A stretch of 64,000 nucleotides of DNA from Piezodorus guildinii. Taxonomy: Eukaryota > Arthropoda > Insecta > Hemiptera > Pentatomidae. The DNA lies in NCBI GenBank assembly GCA_023052935.1, contig CM041294.1, forward strand, positions 89,276,116 to 89,340,115, read 5' to 3'. Shown piece by piece: positions 29,706 to 41,023 of this stretch (its first letter is position 1; every line of letters begins with the position of its first letter). The position numbers and the translations under genes are program-made. The notes beneath the pieces are model-generated. The model was given only the letters and a program-made list of their open reading frames with translations. It was not told the origin of the DNA and searched no databases.

Positions 29706-31014
29706 AAAGTTTTTGTAGAGGGAACCGGATGGACCACTTCAAATTGCGATTTTTCAAAAATTGGAGATTTTTAATTATTTATTTATTATAAACAATAGGA
29801 TGAAATAATCAGAAGTCAGTCTGGTAATCAATATTGTTATTTTTGTAACGTTTCGCCCCACACGTGTTAGTCTCCTCATGGCATCAATTAGCCATGTCAA
29901 GCATAAACTGGCACCCAAAAATGTCCACATTTCCTGGTTTTAAAAATCTCTTCTGAATCATTTTATCCTATACATGAAAGATTAGTTCACAAAGAGGAGT
30001 CGCTCATTTTCCGGCTAAAATTCCGCACCCAGTTATTAAAATATTTCATTTTAAATTTAAAAACATACGATTTCCGTCTTAAAAAATCTCTCCTTAACTC
30101 GTAAATTAAAAAAAAATTAATTCTTATTCAATCTCAAAAACAGAAAATTAATTACTTTCTGAATTCTATCCATTATTTTCTCTCTACTGACCGTATTTCC
30201 TTGCTTCGATTGTACAGAACATGTTTGAGCTGAAATTTTGGAAAAATTAAAAGATTATTTACTAGACTTATTCTTGATTAATTAATCCTATTATAATTTC
30301 AACAGTCAACCATACATCCACGGTATAATTTATTATTAAACCCCAAGATACCAATGACCCTTCGCTTTTTATGCTGATAGTATTAGACCCCTTCCACTGG
30401 GCACATCTTACAGGTGCCCCAGGGGATCCCAATATGTATTGCAACAAGAAAAAAGTGAACAAAAATGGGGAACTTTTTTCTTCCTTTTTTCTCTTTTCCT
30501 AACAATAGAAGTAATACTGGATTAAAGAAATTTTAGTGCGGGCAACACTCAACCATCACTTACCCCTATTGATAAAATGAATTTAAGAAATTTGAAATAA
30601 AGCTTTATTGTAAAAACGTTTAAAGAAAAATTTTCAGTGTCATGATGGAATTTAGTTGAACGTTGAGAATATTTAATTAGCAAGATGGTTGCGAGTATGG
30701 TCATAACAAAAATAATAATAATAAAAAAACTCTTATTAGAAACGCTTATTGTATTTGTGTGCCGGCCTTGATTGTGGGCGTTCTTCAGGGCTAAGAGAAA
30801 CAAGATAACAACTAATAAAATTATAAAAACATAATAGTAAATTGTGCACAGCAATTCGATATGGATATAAAAATAAAATTAAAATGATAATGATAGAACA
30901 AGAATATTTGAAGAGTATAATGAGAAACTAAGCAAATATTCAAAGATAAAAGAAGAACAATATGTAAACAATTAAACTATCAAAGAAGAACAAATTTTAA
31001 ATAATATTTTAGGC
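29706..31014. other. Mostly unassigned; R-like block near 30,535
   Basis: GTGCGGGCAACACTCAACCA at 30,537 resembles the R block GTGCGGGCAGCACACGACTT at 46,466. On the minus strand near 29,845-29,885 a GGGGCGAAACGTTAC block resembles Penelope-associated sequence but lacks a foldable core. The 101-codon minus frame at 30,549-30,854 is Leu/Ile-rich from AT bias and is not called. No host gene was seen. Confidence 0.3.
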
Positions 31015-32065
31015 ACCAGGGACTGCTTTACAAACTCCGTCAATTCCTTACCCCTACATATTTCCTATTAATGCGTTCCTACCTTACTGGCAAAACCTTT
31101 AAAGTAAACTATAATTTTTCCTACTCATCCACATTTTTCCTATCTGCTGGAGTGTCTCAAGGTAGTATCTTAGGTCCTGTCCCCTACTCCCTTTTTACAG
31201 ATGACATTTCACTCCATCCTCGCACTGTCCTCAATACTTATGCTGATGACACGTGTGTCTTATCCGTCCATAATGATCCAACTACTGCATCCCAAACCCT
31301 TCAGTCCCACATCAAAGCCATTGAAGAATGGTGTCAAAATTGGGGGATTAAAATAAATCCCACCAAATCAACTTTACCCTTCGTCGCAAACCGATGACTT
31401 CCTGCCCCCCCAGTATCCTTTAACAACATTACCCTTATTGCTGTAGAACAAATCCGATACCTAGGTCTCCATCTTGACAAGCGCCTTACTTGGAATCCTC
31501 ACACAAGACTGAAACGACAAGAAGCTGCTCGAAGATATCGATTACTACAACACTTACTAGACAAACGTTCAAAACTTCCAGTACATTACAAAAGACTCAT
31601 CTACATCACAATTATCAGACCTATTTGGACATATGGAATCGAGCTTTGGGGCTCTACGAAACCATCTAATTCCTCCCGCATCCAGTCATTACAATCCAAA
31701 ATCCTTCGCAAAATCCTGAATGCTCCTTATTTTGTCACAAATCAACTCATCCATAATGACCTAAACATCCCATTTGTTGCAGACATAGCCCGTGATAGAT
31801 ACTCCTCTTTCCATTCTAAACTCCCTGCCCGTACAAACCCACTTTTCCGTAATTTATCTTCCTCAGATATCCCTGATAACCCTCCAAGGCGACTAAAAAG
31901 AAGGTTGCCTCGGGACCTTCTGTGTTAAAATAGTTAGTGAAGTGCTACCACTGGGTGGTTCTTTCTCAACACATTTTCATGACTTTTTATATTCATTCTA
32001 CATATTTACTTATTGTATTCTTTAGTACAGTTGTTAATTACTATAAATAAATAATAAAAAAATAA
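31015..32065 (+). mobile_element. Jockey J2, best-preserved truncated copy
   Basis: This copy starts inside the RT domain (HQGLLYKLRQFL) and runs to the end of the protein. A 108-codon frame at 31,071-31,397 contains FFLSAGVSQGSILGP and the catalytic NTYADDTCVLS. After a small shift near 31,370 it continues QIRYLGLHLDKRLTWNPHTR, IIRPIWTYGIELWGSTKPSN, SKILRKILNAPYF and PRRLKRRLPRDLLC, with a stop at 31,927. The 3' UTR (AAGTGCTACCACTGGGTGGT, TACTTATTGTATTC) ends in a TAAATAAATAATAA tail. Only one or two disruptions are seen. Confidence 0.9.
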
Positions 32066-33808
32066 TAATAATATTTTACAATATTTTTTTAATAGACATA
32101 CATATTAGAAACGAGAAATAACAGAAAAACCATTTTATTTAAAAAAAAAAAAAATTATGTATTCTGTTTCGGTGAAAGATATGTTTTCGATTAATATAAA
32201 TATGTAATTGTTATTTACAATAATCACGACAGTGTATGCCATATTCGTCACTTTACATTACCTCCGACAACTTTGTTTGTATGATAACGTTCTTTCTCAA
32301 ATATTTAGTTTACCAAAAGTATATTATGCGTCTATATTACGTTCGTCATACTTTCCCTAACTATATATTTCATATATACGTAAGTGAAAGTAAAAGACTC
32401 ATTAATTATTCTTTAGTGGCTATCTTATTAACATGATTCTTTCTAAAATTTACTATTACTTTTTGCTTAGAAACTTTTATAGAAAGCGTAAAACTCTTTG
32501 GTATATCAATATATCAATTTATTTTATTATCTAGAATTGTTTTTTAATCATATGAATAAAATTGTTTTTACCTTGTGGAAGGTAATTTTTTAGTAATAAT
32601 TTGTTTATAAATTATTGCTTTTCAGAATCGACTTACTGCCTTAAGGACTTGAGGGTTCTTTGGATATAATCGGATGACGGATATCGATAAGACTAAATCA
32701 TTGTAATATAAATATATCAAAACACAAACTTAGTAATAAATGTCTGTTAGTAAATTTTGGGAACAGTATAACCTAATATCTAACATATAAAGCTATTTTT
32801 TTAATTAAAGAAAAATTAAAAATAACAAATAGAATACAAAAAAAAAATCATATCTGTCTGGCGGCAGAAGAAAGATGAAAAAGGCAGTACATAATTTTGT
32901 TCTTATAATAAAAAAATTAAAAAAAGCTTTTAAAAGACGCAATCATTTTTAAATTTATGATAGAAGAAAAAAAAACTGCTTTGAAAATGCTTCCTGTTCT
33001 CGAATTGGCAGTTATTTCCATTCCGCAGTAATTTCTCACGCATCATTTACCTTAGGCCGTTTTTTTAATGGATTCATTAACGAAAAAAAAATCCACCAAA
33101 AAGAAAACGTAACACTGCTGAATTTTTTTTTATTTTACAGACATTTCAGGTCGTTCACCTCGATTTTGGTAGAGTTTTGGGAAACTTTTAGAAAGCGAAC
33201 TAATTGGTTAAATTCATTGTCTATTCATGTTTAAGGGCTTAGGGATATACTGGATATGTAAACGTGCTTATAAATTTGAGGATAAAATAATGTAGTGGTT
33301 CGATTATATTGTAGAATATACAAAACTAATAAACACTAAATCATTTATACAGAACGGTATATACGAACAATTTGGTAAGAATAGAATTTTTAACGAAAGA
33401 CTTCATAATTTTTTCCATTAAATGGGAATTTTAAACAAACTCTTTTTCCCCTCAATTCGCTCCGTATTCTAATTGCATATCGGAAAAAGTTTTTGGTAGG
33501 GCTGGGACTCTTGAATCACATTCAATTTGAAGTATCCAATTTCCATATTTTCAAACTTTTATGGAGAGGAGAATTCACAGCGGAAGTGGTAAACTGTAAC
33601 ATAAAAGTCGGTTGATGAAAAAAAATGCAAATAGTTTTCAAACCATACGTGATACATTGAGTTGCGAATTATTCAATCTTCTGCTAGAATACGTACTTTT
33701 CCTTACCTATATATGAAACATGTAGTGTGGTAAAATACTATGATCTTGAAAATTAATAACTTTTCCCTTTCCTTGCAACACACGACTTTCACTTTCCTCA
33801 GGTCATAA
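32066..33808. other. Unassigned, with small R pieces
   Basis: An R-type block lies at 32,340-32,395 (CATACTTTCCCTAACTATAT, TACGTAAGTGAAAGTA) and another at 33,700-33,800 (CCTATATATGAAACATGTAG, CAACACACGACTTTCAC). Between them the DNA is AT-rich with homopolymer runs and no supported gene. Confidence 0.35.
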
Positions 33809-34090
33809 TTTTTTTTTTTTTCCTGGCGGGACTGGCCGTGTAGGCACTGTATCTCCTTTGAGAATGTACTCACCACGTTTCTCGATGAAATTTTATAGGG
33901 TAGGGCCATCACTCCATATGCCTGCTTTTTATGAGTGGCCACCAGTAGGCTCACGGGTCTCACATTGCCGGGAGAGAGGCTGTGAGTGAATCCCCATTTG
34001 ATTATATCCTTATAAAAGTCCCGCCGTGACTGGGGTTTCGAACTCACAACCGAGACTAGCGCGCTAGCCATTCAGCCACGGGCTCCCCCA
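33809..34090 (-). mobile_element. tRNA-derived SINE S2, full length
   Basis: The minus strand begins TGGGGGAGCCCGTGGCTGAA with an A box (GTGGCTGAATGG) and, about 45 bases on, a B box (AGTTCGAAACC). A body with GGGATTCACTCACAGCCTCT and GTGAGTACATTCTCAAAGGA follows, and it ends in a run of about 13 A. Head, unrelated body and poly(A) make it a SINE rather than a tRNA gene. The 122-codon frame through it is fortuitous. It too sits between pieces of the R repeat. Confidence 0.85.
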
Positions 34091-34399
34091 TAAAAGTAAA
34101 TTAAAAGCTATAAAGTATTTGAATATGTGAAAACTATTTAAACGAATTATATTCATTTTCTTTGGAAACATGTGTTTTAGATTAAATAATATAACAATAT
34201 ATAATTGTTATGTAACAAAATCACATAAGTTTATGTTCAACTCGTTACTTTACTTTACCTTTTAGAACTTTGTGAACAAGAGAACAATTTTTTCTAAAAT
34301 CTTTTCAGATTTTCAATGGTATGCACATATATTACTATTCTTAGGTTTAAAAAAAAAAAAAAAAAACCTAAAAAAAAAATATGTTTCCTCTTTTTTTCT

Positions 34400-35335
34400 C
34401 TAGTTGGTAATTAAATTCGGTCCACTTGTACACTTAGCCGTTTTTTAATAATACTAATAAAATTATATGACTATTTTTTCGGAATATACATAATTAAAAG
34501 TGCATTAGAGGAAGAGGAAGACAATCAAATTTTACATCTACATATCAAGTTTAATCAAAATCGTAAGAACCTTTTTTGAGAAATTCGAAAATGGTGCAAA
34601 ATTCTATGCATAAGGTCTTTTGGTTAGCCGATTTTGATTAAAAAGCTCCTGTAACATCTAAGACGTATATCTGTCATAAATATGAAACTTCATTTTAGCA
34701 GAACTTTTAGTTTTTGGGCTAGACTTACCACTCGGAAAGAATCCCTGTCATTTGGGTACTCTTAACCACGTATTTCCCTCAAATACTATAATTGATATCA
34801 CAATACTTTCTCTTACTATATATTTCATATGTGAGTAATAACTGTTAAAAATTTCTTATGAGATAGGAAGTTTATTCAGTGCTAACAGATTGAAGGATAT
34901 CTTAACACAGAAGAAATATCTAAGCCTTGGCTGAAAGTAGTCGGTAATCAAATTCGGTCAATTTAGCTGTTAATATTTAAAATAATATTTTAATATTTAG
35001 CCGTTTTATATGTATACTAATAAAATTATATGACTATTTTTTTTGGATTCTACAGAATTAAAAGTACATTAGAGGAAGATGGAGCCTTTTAAGTTATACA
35101 TCAATATCGCGAGTTTAATAAAAATCGTTATAGGCGATTTCAAGAATATCGTAAAAAAGTATAAATGCATGGATAAAATGGCTCTTCGGGTTTGAGGGTA
35201 TTGATGAAAAGTTGCAGTAACGTCTCAAACATATTCTCTCCTAAACTATGAAATTTCAGTTTAATACAACTTATCGTTTTCTAAATTCGAAAATTTTAAC
35301 GATCTTAGTACTTTCTCTTACTATATATTTTTTTT
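34400..35335 (+). repeat. Repeat R, two copies in tandem
   Basis: TAGTTGGTAATTAAATTCGG at 34,401 and TAGTCGGTAATCAAATTCGG at 34,938 start two diverged units 537 bp apart. Both continue with AATAAAATTATATGACTATT, TTAAAAGTACATTAGAGGAA-like and a TTTAATCAAAATCGT-like step, and close with TACTTTCTCTTACTATATAT. The first also has GGCTAGACTTACCACTCGG. The second is cut at 35,335 by the tail of the H LINE. Upstream, 34,100-34,400 is more R-like AT-rich DNA with an A18 run. Confidence 0.6.
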
Positions 35336-36125
35336 AAATAAATAAATTCTTTATTATTCTGGGAAATGTCCCTTTAGAATAAAATATACAGAATGTACAA
35401 AAGAGGGCTTTAGAGTCTTAGAGTAAATTAAATAAATATAAACAAGTTAATAATTAATGGTATAAAATAGACATATTTTGGAGAGAATTGGAGTGACGGA
35501 TGGAATGAGGGATAGAATTCCATAGGATTGAGGATCGAATGAGAAAGGATCTGTCGAAATGTGGGCCGTACTGTATAAATCCGAAGGCCTGGAGCGTGTA
35601 CAACGGGAATGGACAGAGGATTTGAACTGTAGGAGGTCAAAAATATATGATGGACGGCGGGATTGGATAATTTGGGAAAGGAATGACGCAAGGAAATACT
35701 TGTGACGATTGGAAGGGTTAAGCCACTTCAACTCGCCATAAAATTTGGATACAGAGGTGTATCTCGGGACCCCGAAGATGAAGGGAACAGAGGAAGTAAT
35801 TTAGCGTTTCATTTTTACCTCCAGAACCCCAGACACACCATCATACACCGTACATCAATAGTCGAAGTGGGAAAATATTAGGGAAGTAACGAGGAGTATT
35901 CTGGTTTCAAGCGGAAATAGGTGACGGAGGGAATAGAGTCGCTTTAAGGTTGAAAGGGTACGACAAGAGATTTCGGAAATACGATATTTGAAAGATAGAC
36001 TTTAATCAAAGGTTAACCCCAGATTTTGGACAGTAGGGTGGAACTTTATAGGATTACTATTGAGGAACAGGGTTGGCATATGAGGAACAGATTTCAGGAG
36101 GTGAGGGGATCCTATTTAATATATA
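35336..36125 (-). mobile_element. H-family LINE, minus-strand copy
   Basis: The 3' hairpin is at 35,351-35,386 (plus-strand TTATTCTGGGAAATGTCCCTTTAG, one stem slightly changed). Upstream in element orientation comes LNPSNRHKYFLASFLSQIIQ, PSYIFDLLQFKSSVHSR and TRSRPSDLY. Earlier RT pieces follow up to about 36,115. Frames are broken in several places. It lies inside an R copy at the CTTACTATATAT site, with similar TATATATTTT bases on the far side, which may be a target duplication. Confidence 0.75.
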
Positions 36126-36599
36126 TTTTGCAAATTATTTAATTGATTTCACTTTTTTCCTCATTTAAATGTTAAATTAACTCTTAAACTTAAAAGATTT
36201 TAAACAACGGAGCTGACTTCGGACATTTTTATTAAAACTTTTTATCAGGTCATTCGTTCACCGCTAATCAGTAAACTTTATGAGTGGGGCGTTAGGGTGT
36301 TTAAAAAAATGTGGAGATTGAGGCGAAATAATTACTCCATTCTAAGCCCGTGCCCTATATAAAGTTTTAATGAACATCGTGGTCGGGGAAAAAAATAAAA
36401 TTAAAAATAACAGAAAGAGCTTCATGTTAAGTTAGCTGTAAGAACCACTTGCAAGCAATTATAAACTTGACGAATCTCATTAAACTTGAAATTTCACGAT
36501 TCGTAACCCAAACTGCCACAAAAGTCAATTATGTCGTGGTTGATTTCTATACATTCAAGACGAAACTTCTTTTTAAAAAACCGATTTTTTTGTAAACTT

Positions 36600-36905
36600 G
36601 GTAATAATATCATATTTTTTTTCTGTTTTACTCTTTACTGATACATTAAAAGTTTTTTCTGTTTATATTTTATAATCGTTGCAATGTAAAACATAGATAT
36701 ATATAATATAAATTCGCAAAGATTCACAGATATAATGAATATTTGATCATTTACATGTATACATTATTTTTTTTTTTTATATTCATATTTTCTTATATAT
36801 ATATATATATATTTTTTTTTATACATATTTTCTTTAAGTTACCAGGCCATAAGGATTTCTTTCTGTTCATTGTTCATTATTCTAAGAGGACTTAGAATAA
36901 TTTTT
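36600..36905 (+). mobile_element. H-family LINE 3' UTR remnant
   Basis: This ends TTATTCTAAGAGGACTTAGAATAA, the H hairpin with part of one arm deleted, after an AT-rich segment like the H 3' UTR. A TA microsatellite lies within it (36,794-36,812). No coding part was recognised upstream. Confidence 0.5.
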
Positions 36906-36994
36906 TTTTCATTCATTCTTAATTGATATTAAATAGTTAACCATGTGATTAATATGATGGGTGAGATAATTCGGGTAGAGTTCAAAAGTAACTT

Positions 36995-37190
36995 TGTTTT
37001 TTTATTTATTTAGCGTCACTTTATGCTACGGTGGCTAATCGGACGATGCTTTTTGTTTTGTTTATTCAGGGTTTATTTGGATGGGGATCATTAACGTATA
37101 CCTGGCATCAAAAAGGCACGTGACCTACATTTTACGTACCCTAATAAAAAAACCTATAGTCACCTGCCATGTCTGGGCCCATAGAAGGAT
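36995..37190 (-). mobile_element. SINE S3 body, copy 3
   Basis: This shares with the other S3 copies the plus-strand order TTATTTAGCGTCACTTTATG, TCGGACGATGC, GGATGGGGATCATTAACG and GTACCCTAATAAAAAAACC. The match is looser in the middle. The tRNA-like head is not seen. Confidence 0.5.
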
Positions 37191-37694
37191 GCTATGATTA
37201 TTATACCATAATAATAATACTAGACCTACCAAAACCGATAGTTTGATGATGATGCCACCAAATTCCGCCTACAGATGTATCACAATCGACACTTCGGCCT
37301 TCCTTTTGGAGGCCTAGCAATCGGCTACAAATACCAACATTATCGGAATCCGTCCCTCACTGAGCTCAACAACTTTACACGCTCATTTGAGTCTCCTAAA
37401 CGCCATCAAATCAATTATATTCACAGGGTACAAGCTCTGCAATTCCGCGTCGTACAACCTTCTAAACCTGTGGCCTCATCTCTCTTTGGACCATATTTTA
37501 CGCAGTACTTTATTTTCGAGAACCTTAAAACTTCGTCCATCCTTCAAAGCCACGTTTCACATCTGTAAAGAACCGTCGGAAGAATAATAGTACTCGAGAT
37601 ATGTAATTTCGCAGCTGAATAATAACACGCATTTCCTGCCTTTAACCGGGACTTTATTTCTTCGATATCACCAAGATCGCCACCGTTTCAACTA
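37191..37694. other. Unassigned, less AT-rich stretch
   Basis: Two overlapping plus-strand frames (97 and 66 codons, 37,275-37,587) are open. One reads LCNSASYNLLNLWPHLSLD, which faintly recalls the WNSLP step near the end of LINE proteins, but the match is too weak to call. Confidence 0.3.
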
Positions 37695-38594
37695 TTGGGT
37701 TGATGCAAAATTAATGCAGGTTTTTAGTAGGTATTGTAAATACGCCATATCTTTACTTTGACCATATATATTTAATCAAAATAATTTCTATCTGAATCAA
37801 TGCACTTTTGCCAACGTTCAACAAGCTTTCTTATTCCACCAGAAAAAAAATCCGAATCCCTGGACTCAATGAAATCACGAAAAGAATTTTCAATGTAGTC
37901 CTGGTTTTGAAAATTTTTCTCCCTCAAAAAGTTGTCCAGATGCCTGAAAAAGTGGAAGTCTGTAGGAGGGAGGTCAGGTGAATAAGGCGGATGTTGGAGA
38001 ACTTCGTAGCCCAACTCGTGCAGTCGTCGAAGCGTTGGTTGTGCAACGTGTGGTCTGGCGTTATCGTGGAGCAGGATCGGTCCCTTCCGATTCATCAATG
38101 TTGGGCAAAGACGTTGCAATTTTTGAGTTCCGAGTTCCGCCGCCATTTCTCGTGTGGTTTTGGTTGGGTCTTCTTCCACTTTTGACCTCAGCTGGTCGTT
38201 GTCCAGAGCAAGATGACGGCCCCGACCTTCCTCGTCTTCGAGGTCGAAATCTCCTCTGCGAAACTTCTGGAACCAACGCTGCACCGTGCACTCATTAATA
38301 GCCCCCTGACCCCACACTTCATTAATATTACGAGCCGTTTGCGCAGCCCTGCGCCCTAATTTAAATTCGTAAAAATAAATTTGACGTAAATCGCACTTTG
38401 ACATTTTCGATTCAAGACCTTTGAACACACTGAACAAAACGATTTTACTAAACAAATTCATGGTGAAAGAGAGGGTATTAGATAAGGTTTGTTTTGGTAT
38501 AATAATGATCAATGTTAGGATTAGCTTTGTTTACACAATTAGAATTAAGATATTGCAATAGAGGAAACCTGCATTAATTTTGCATCAACCCAAT
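37695..38594 (-). mobile_element. M1 mariner, internally deleted, intact ends
   Basis: The element is exactly 900 bp, flanked by TA on both sides (37,693-37,694 and 38,595-38,596). Its 29-bp terminal inverted repeats (37,695-37,723 and 38,566-38,594), beginning TTGGGTTGATGCAAAATTAA, are perfect reverse complements. A canonical mariner is about 1.3 kb; the missing length matches the gap in the transposase. Perfect ends suggest it can still be mobilised by an intact relative. Confidence 0.95.
37772..38404 (-). pseudogene. Mariner transposase, deleted for first catalytic Asp
   Basis: The frame of 210 residues from the canonical start (MSKCDLRQIY) is open throughout. A longer upstream start at 38,512 would run through non-family sequence. 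The N-terminal helix-turn-helix pair is present (residues 1-85, with VQRWFQKFRRGDFDLEDEEG). Then, at residue 92, the sequence jumps from MAAELG to TQKLQRL, removing about 130 residues that normally hold the first Asp. The second and third Asp remain (LLHDNARPH, Asp114; PPTDFHFF, Asp149, spacing D34D). It could bind the ends but not cut DNA. The family looks like the Hsmar1/irritans group. Confidence 0.9.
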
Positions 38595-38597
38595 ACT

Positions 38598-38890
38598 AAT
38601 CATATATTTCGTCTTATTGGTGTTTATTTCGAGTCCTATTTCTTTACCGGTTTTTAATAACGCACTAGTATTTAGTTGTATAGTTTCCGTGTCTTCACCT
38701 AGCAGTGCCATATCATCAGCGTATGCCAGATCGGGAGGATTTCAACACCCTGATTTAATCCTTTCTCGGTATGAACTTTTCCATGACATATTCTAATGCT
38801 ATATTAAATAAAACAGGTGAAAAGGAGTCACCACCTTGTTTCAAACCCGATCGCACCTCAAATCTCTTGGAGTAGTTATGAGTGATTTTA
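38598..38890 (-). mobile_element. LINE RT fragment (G-like)
   Basis: The minus strand reads LKQGGDSFSPVLFNIALEYV near 38,840-38,790. After a shift come degraded (A)YADDMAL and KNTGKEIGLEINTNK-like steps. This is the core of a reverse transcriptase close to the G family. The mariner ends at 38,594 directly beside it. Confidence 0.6.
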
Positions 38891-38999
38891 ACTTTATGGA
38901 ATGTTTATTATCATATGTTTACATTTGTATCTAATTATTTTAAAATCATATTCCTGTACTGTTTCAATATGGTTTTATATTCATAATACGGAGTAGAGC

Positions 39000-39125
39000 T
39001 TTGTGGCTTTTCTAAACCATCAAATGTTTCTCCTATCCTCAACGGTCCTTTCTTTGTCACGAATAACCTCATCCATAAAGATCTTAATCTTGGATATGTT
39101 GTTAATCTGGCTCAAACAAGGTAAT
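39000..39125 (+). mobile_element. Jockey J2 short fragment
   Basis: GGAGTAGAGCTTTGTGGCTT, CTAAACCATC, TTTGTCACGAATAACCTCAT and CCATAAAGATCTTAATCTTG match in order the ELWGSTKPSN..FVTNKLIHKDLN region of other J2 copies. A deletion joins the two halves. The 67-codon frame is part of this. Confidence 0.6.
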
Positions 39126-39704
39126 ATTACTTTATATATATGCAGCATAGGTCTCTTTGAAACGAAGAAATTTGTTACAAATTATTATGATTTTGCACTT
39201 CCATAGCACTTGACCAAATATATGAATACACCGTTTTATAAACTCAAATGGCATAAATACAATTTTGTTCGTGTATTCAGGAGGGGAGAGAGAAGAGAAA
39301 TTTCATTCAGATCAGTTGAGTGGTTTCACTTTTTAATGAAAAATTCCATGGAGGTAACAGTAACTTAAAGCGTAAAACATTCGCAATGATTGTTTTCTTT
39401 TCTTTTTTCATTTCCTTCCTTGAACGTTTCTGGTTTTCATGTTTTAATGTATTTTTTTCCATTCACGTAAATTGGTCTCTAATAACGAAAGGATGGGATG
39501 GAAGAGTTTCAGGTAAAATTGTTTGGAATACATTTTCTGTTGTTTTGTTTATTATTGCTTAAAAATGGGAATAATTTTAAATCGAATATAATGTTATTCC
39601 ATTATTTTAATTATTATAATTACATTACAGATTTTATTAATTTTTATGTGACATGCTTAAGGGTATAAAGTATTAAGTGTGTAATTATTTATCGTATATA
39701 TCAT
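39126..39704. other. Unassigned AT-rich stretch
   Basis: An 80-codon plus frame at 39,320-39,562 is Phe-rich with no motif and is not called. Confidence 0.3.
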
Positions 39705-39800
39705 CATCATAGCCCACCCCCACCTGCCATCTCATGCAGTGTGAGGTGCCTCCTTAACTCAAGTCTAGTCCTCTTGAATCTAAGGAACAATGTACATTTT
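39705..39800 (-). mobile_element. GAT-tailed LINE tail
   Basis: On the minus strand: TTTAGATTCAAGAGGACTAG, ACTTGAGTTAAGGAGGCACC, CATGAGATGGCAGGTGGGGG, then GGCTATGATGATGATATA. A short protein end (LELRRHLTLHEMAGGGGL) followed by (GAT)n is consistent with a LINE 3' end. No upstream coding sequence is attached. Confidence 0.45.
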
Positions 39801-39879
39801 GTTTTTATGGATTTATTGAAATCAACTGTCTCTTCTATCTAAATCATCATATATAACTGAATACATACTAATATCTACT

Positions 39880-40258
39880 TAAATCAATATGGACTTACGC
39901 TTCACAGATTTATGGCTCATGAAGAAATACTCTAAAAAACCCTTACAACTGACAACAGCCAACAGTTGACATACATATAAGAACTCTGTATTTCCCAGCA
40001 AACTGTACACGACAATAGACTGATTAATAACATGTAAATAGCTGAAACGGCAGTCAGAAGAAAGCTAAAGAGAAGCTGGATGAGAGACCTCCTCTACCTA
40101 AATTAAAGCCTAGGAAGGGGTGCTGCTGGGCACTTACCTTCCCCATGCCTACCCTGTCTGATCTCAATTTGCTGATTGAGAACATTTGCTGATTGTAAGA
40201 TAGCTCATGACAGGTACGAATTAAGAAAATATAAAAAAAAAAAAAAAAAAACAGTTAT
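39880..40258 (+). mobile_element. Jockey J3 degenerate 3' end
   Basis: ATGGACTTACGCTTCACAGA (IWTYASQIY) and a final RRKLKRSWMRDLL near 40,080-40,100 mark the C-terminus of a Jockey RT protein. A 3' UTR of about 150 bp and a run of 18 A (40,230-40,250) follow. It resembles the copy at 60.7-61.3 kb more than J1 or J2. Confidence 0.65.
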
Positions 40259-41023
40259 CTTTTTAAAACTCGATAAATAAATAAGTACCATAATTATAAC
40301 ACATGTTAATTTCTTTCGATGGAGATCCTAATACCCACAGTGTAAACCCTTCTTCCAAGGAAATAAGGAATTTCGTGTGGATGGAAAGGCGAGCTATTTT
40401 CGTTTTTATATGGATTTTTTTTCCTTGAGGGATAGGTTATTAAAGCTCTGAAAGCGTTTGATGGTAGTGCCAGAGCAAAGCTCGGTGTACTTAGAATTCA
40501 ACTCGACCGTCAGAAAAACAAGACAAAAACAAACACGCCTTTGATGGTAGTTACTAAAGCACAAGAACACAAGATCCTTGTTTTTCTCGAAGTTTTTTTG
40601 TTTTACAACGAAGCCAGTTCAAAGCGAACTAGGTCTTACAATAAGCTCTAAATAATTACAGTATTATATTTTCCAAGCGTTTGTTCTGTTAAATATTTAA
40701 TGTACTCATGGGCTGAATAAATTATGGTTTTAAGCGGGTGAGGGAGGATTTTCCATCGCCTTGGTGCGGTTGTTATCCTAAGAGGGGATTTAGAAAGGAT
40801 TAAGTGTTGAGTGATGGAGTTTCCTTAATCAGCAAAAGCATCAATATTTACGATTTTTCGGATTATACTGGAATTTCATAATTTTTTACTTTACTTAAAC
40901 ATTCAGTACATCCCTCTTTTTTTTAATAACAAACACCTTTACTCAGTAATATTACAATTTGTCACAATTAGAGCAATGATAATAGTAACATTTACATATT
41001 CATACAAAATAATCTAATATATA
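40259..41023. other. Unassigned stretch
   Basis: A pair of TTTGATGGTAGT direct repeats (40,458 and 40,541) and other less AT-rich DNA are present. No gene was recognised. Confidence 0.35.

Noticed and set aside
29840..29890. Minus-strand GGGGCGAAACGTTAC block as a hammerhead
   Set aside because: It resembles Penelope-associated sequence, but no CTGATGA core and no foldable stem II were found.
34020..34090. Possible tRNA gene
   Set aside because: Same reasoning: a tRNA-like head fused to a SINE body with poly(A).
37275..37587. Overlapping 97- and 66-codon frames
   Set aside because: A faint resemblance to a LINE C-terminus is too weak to assign; no host-gene signal.
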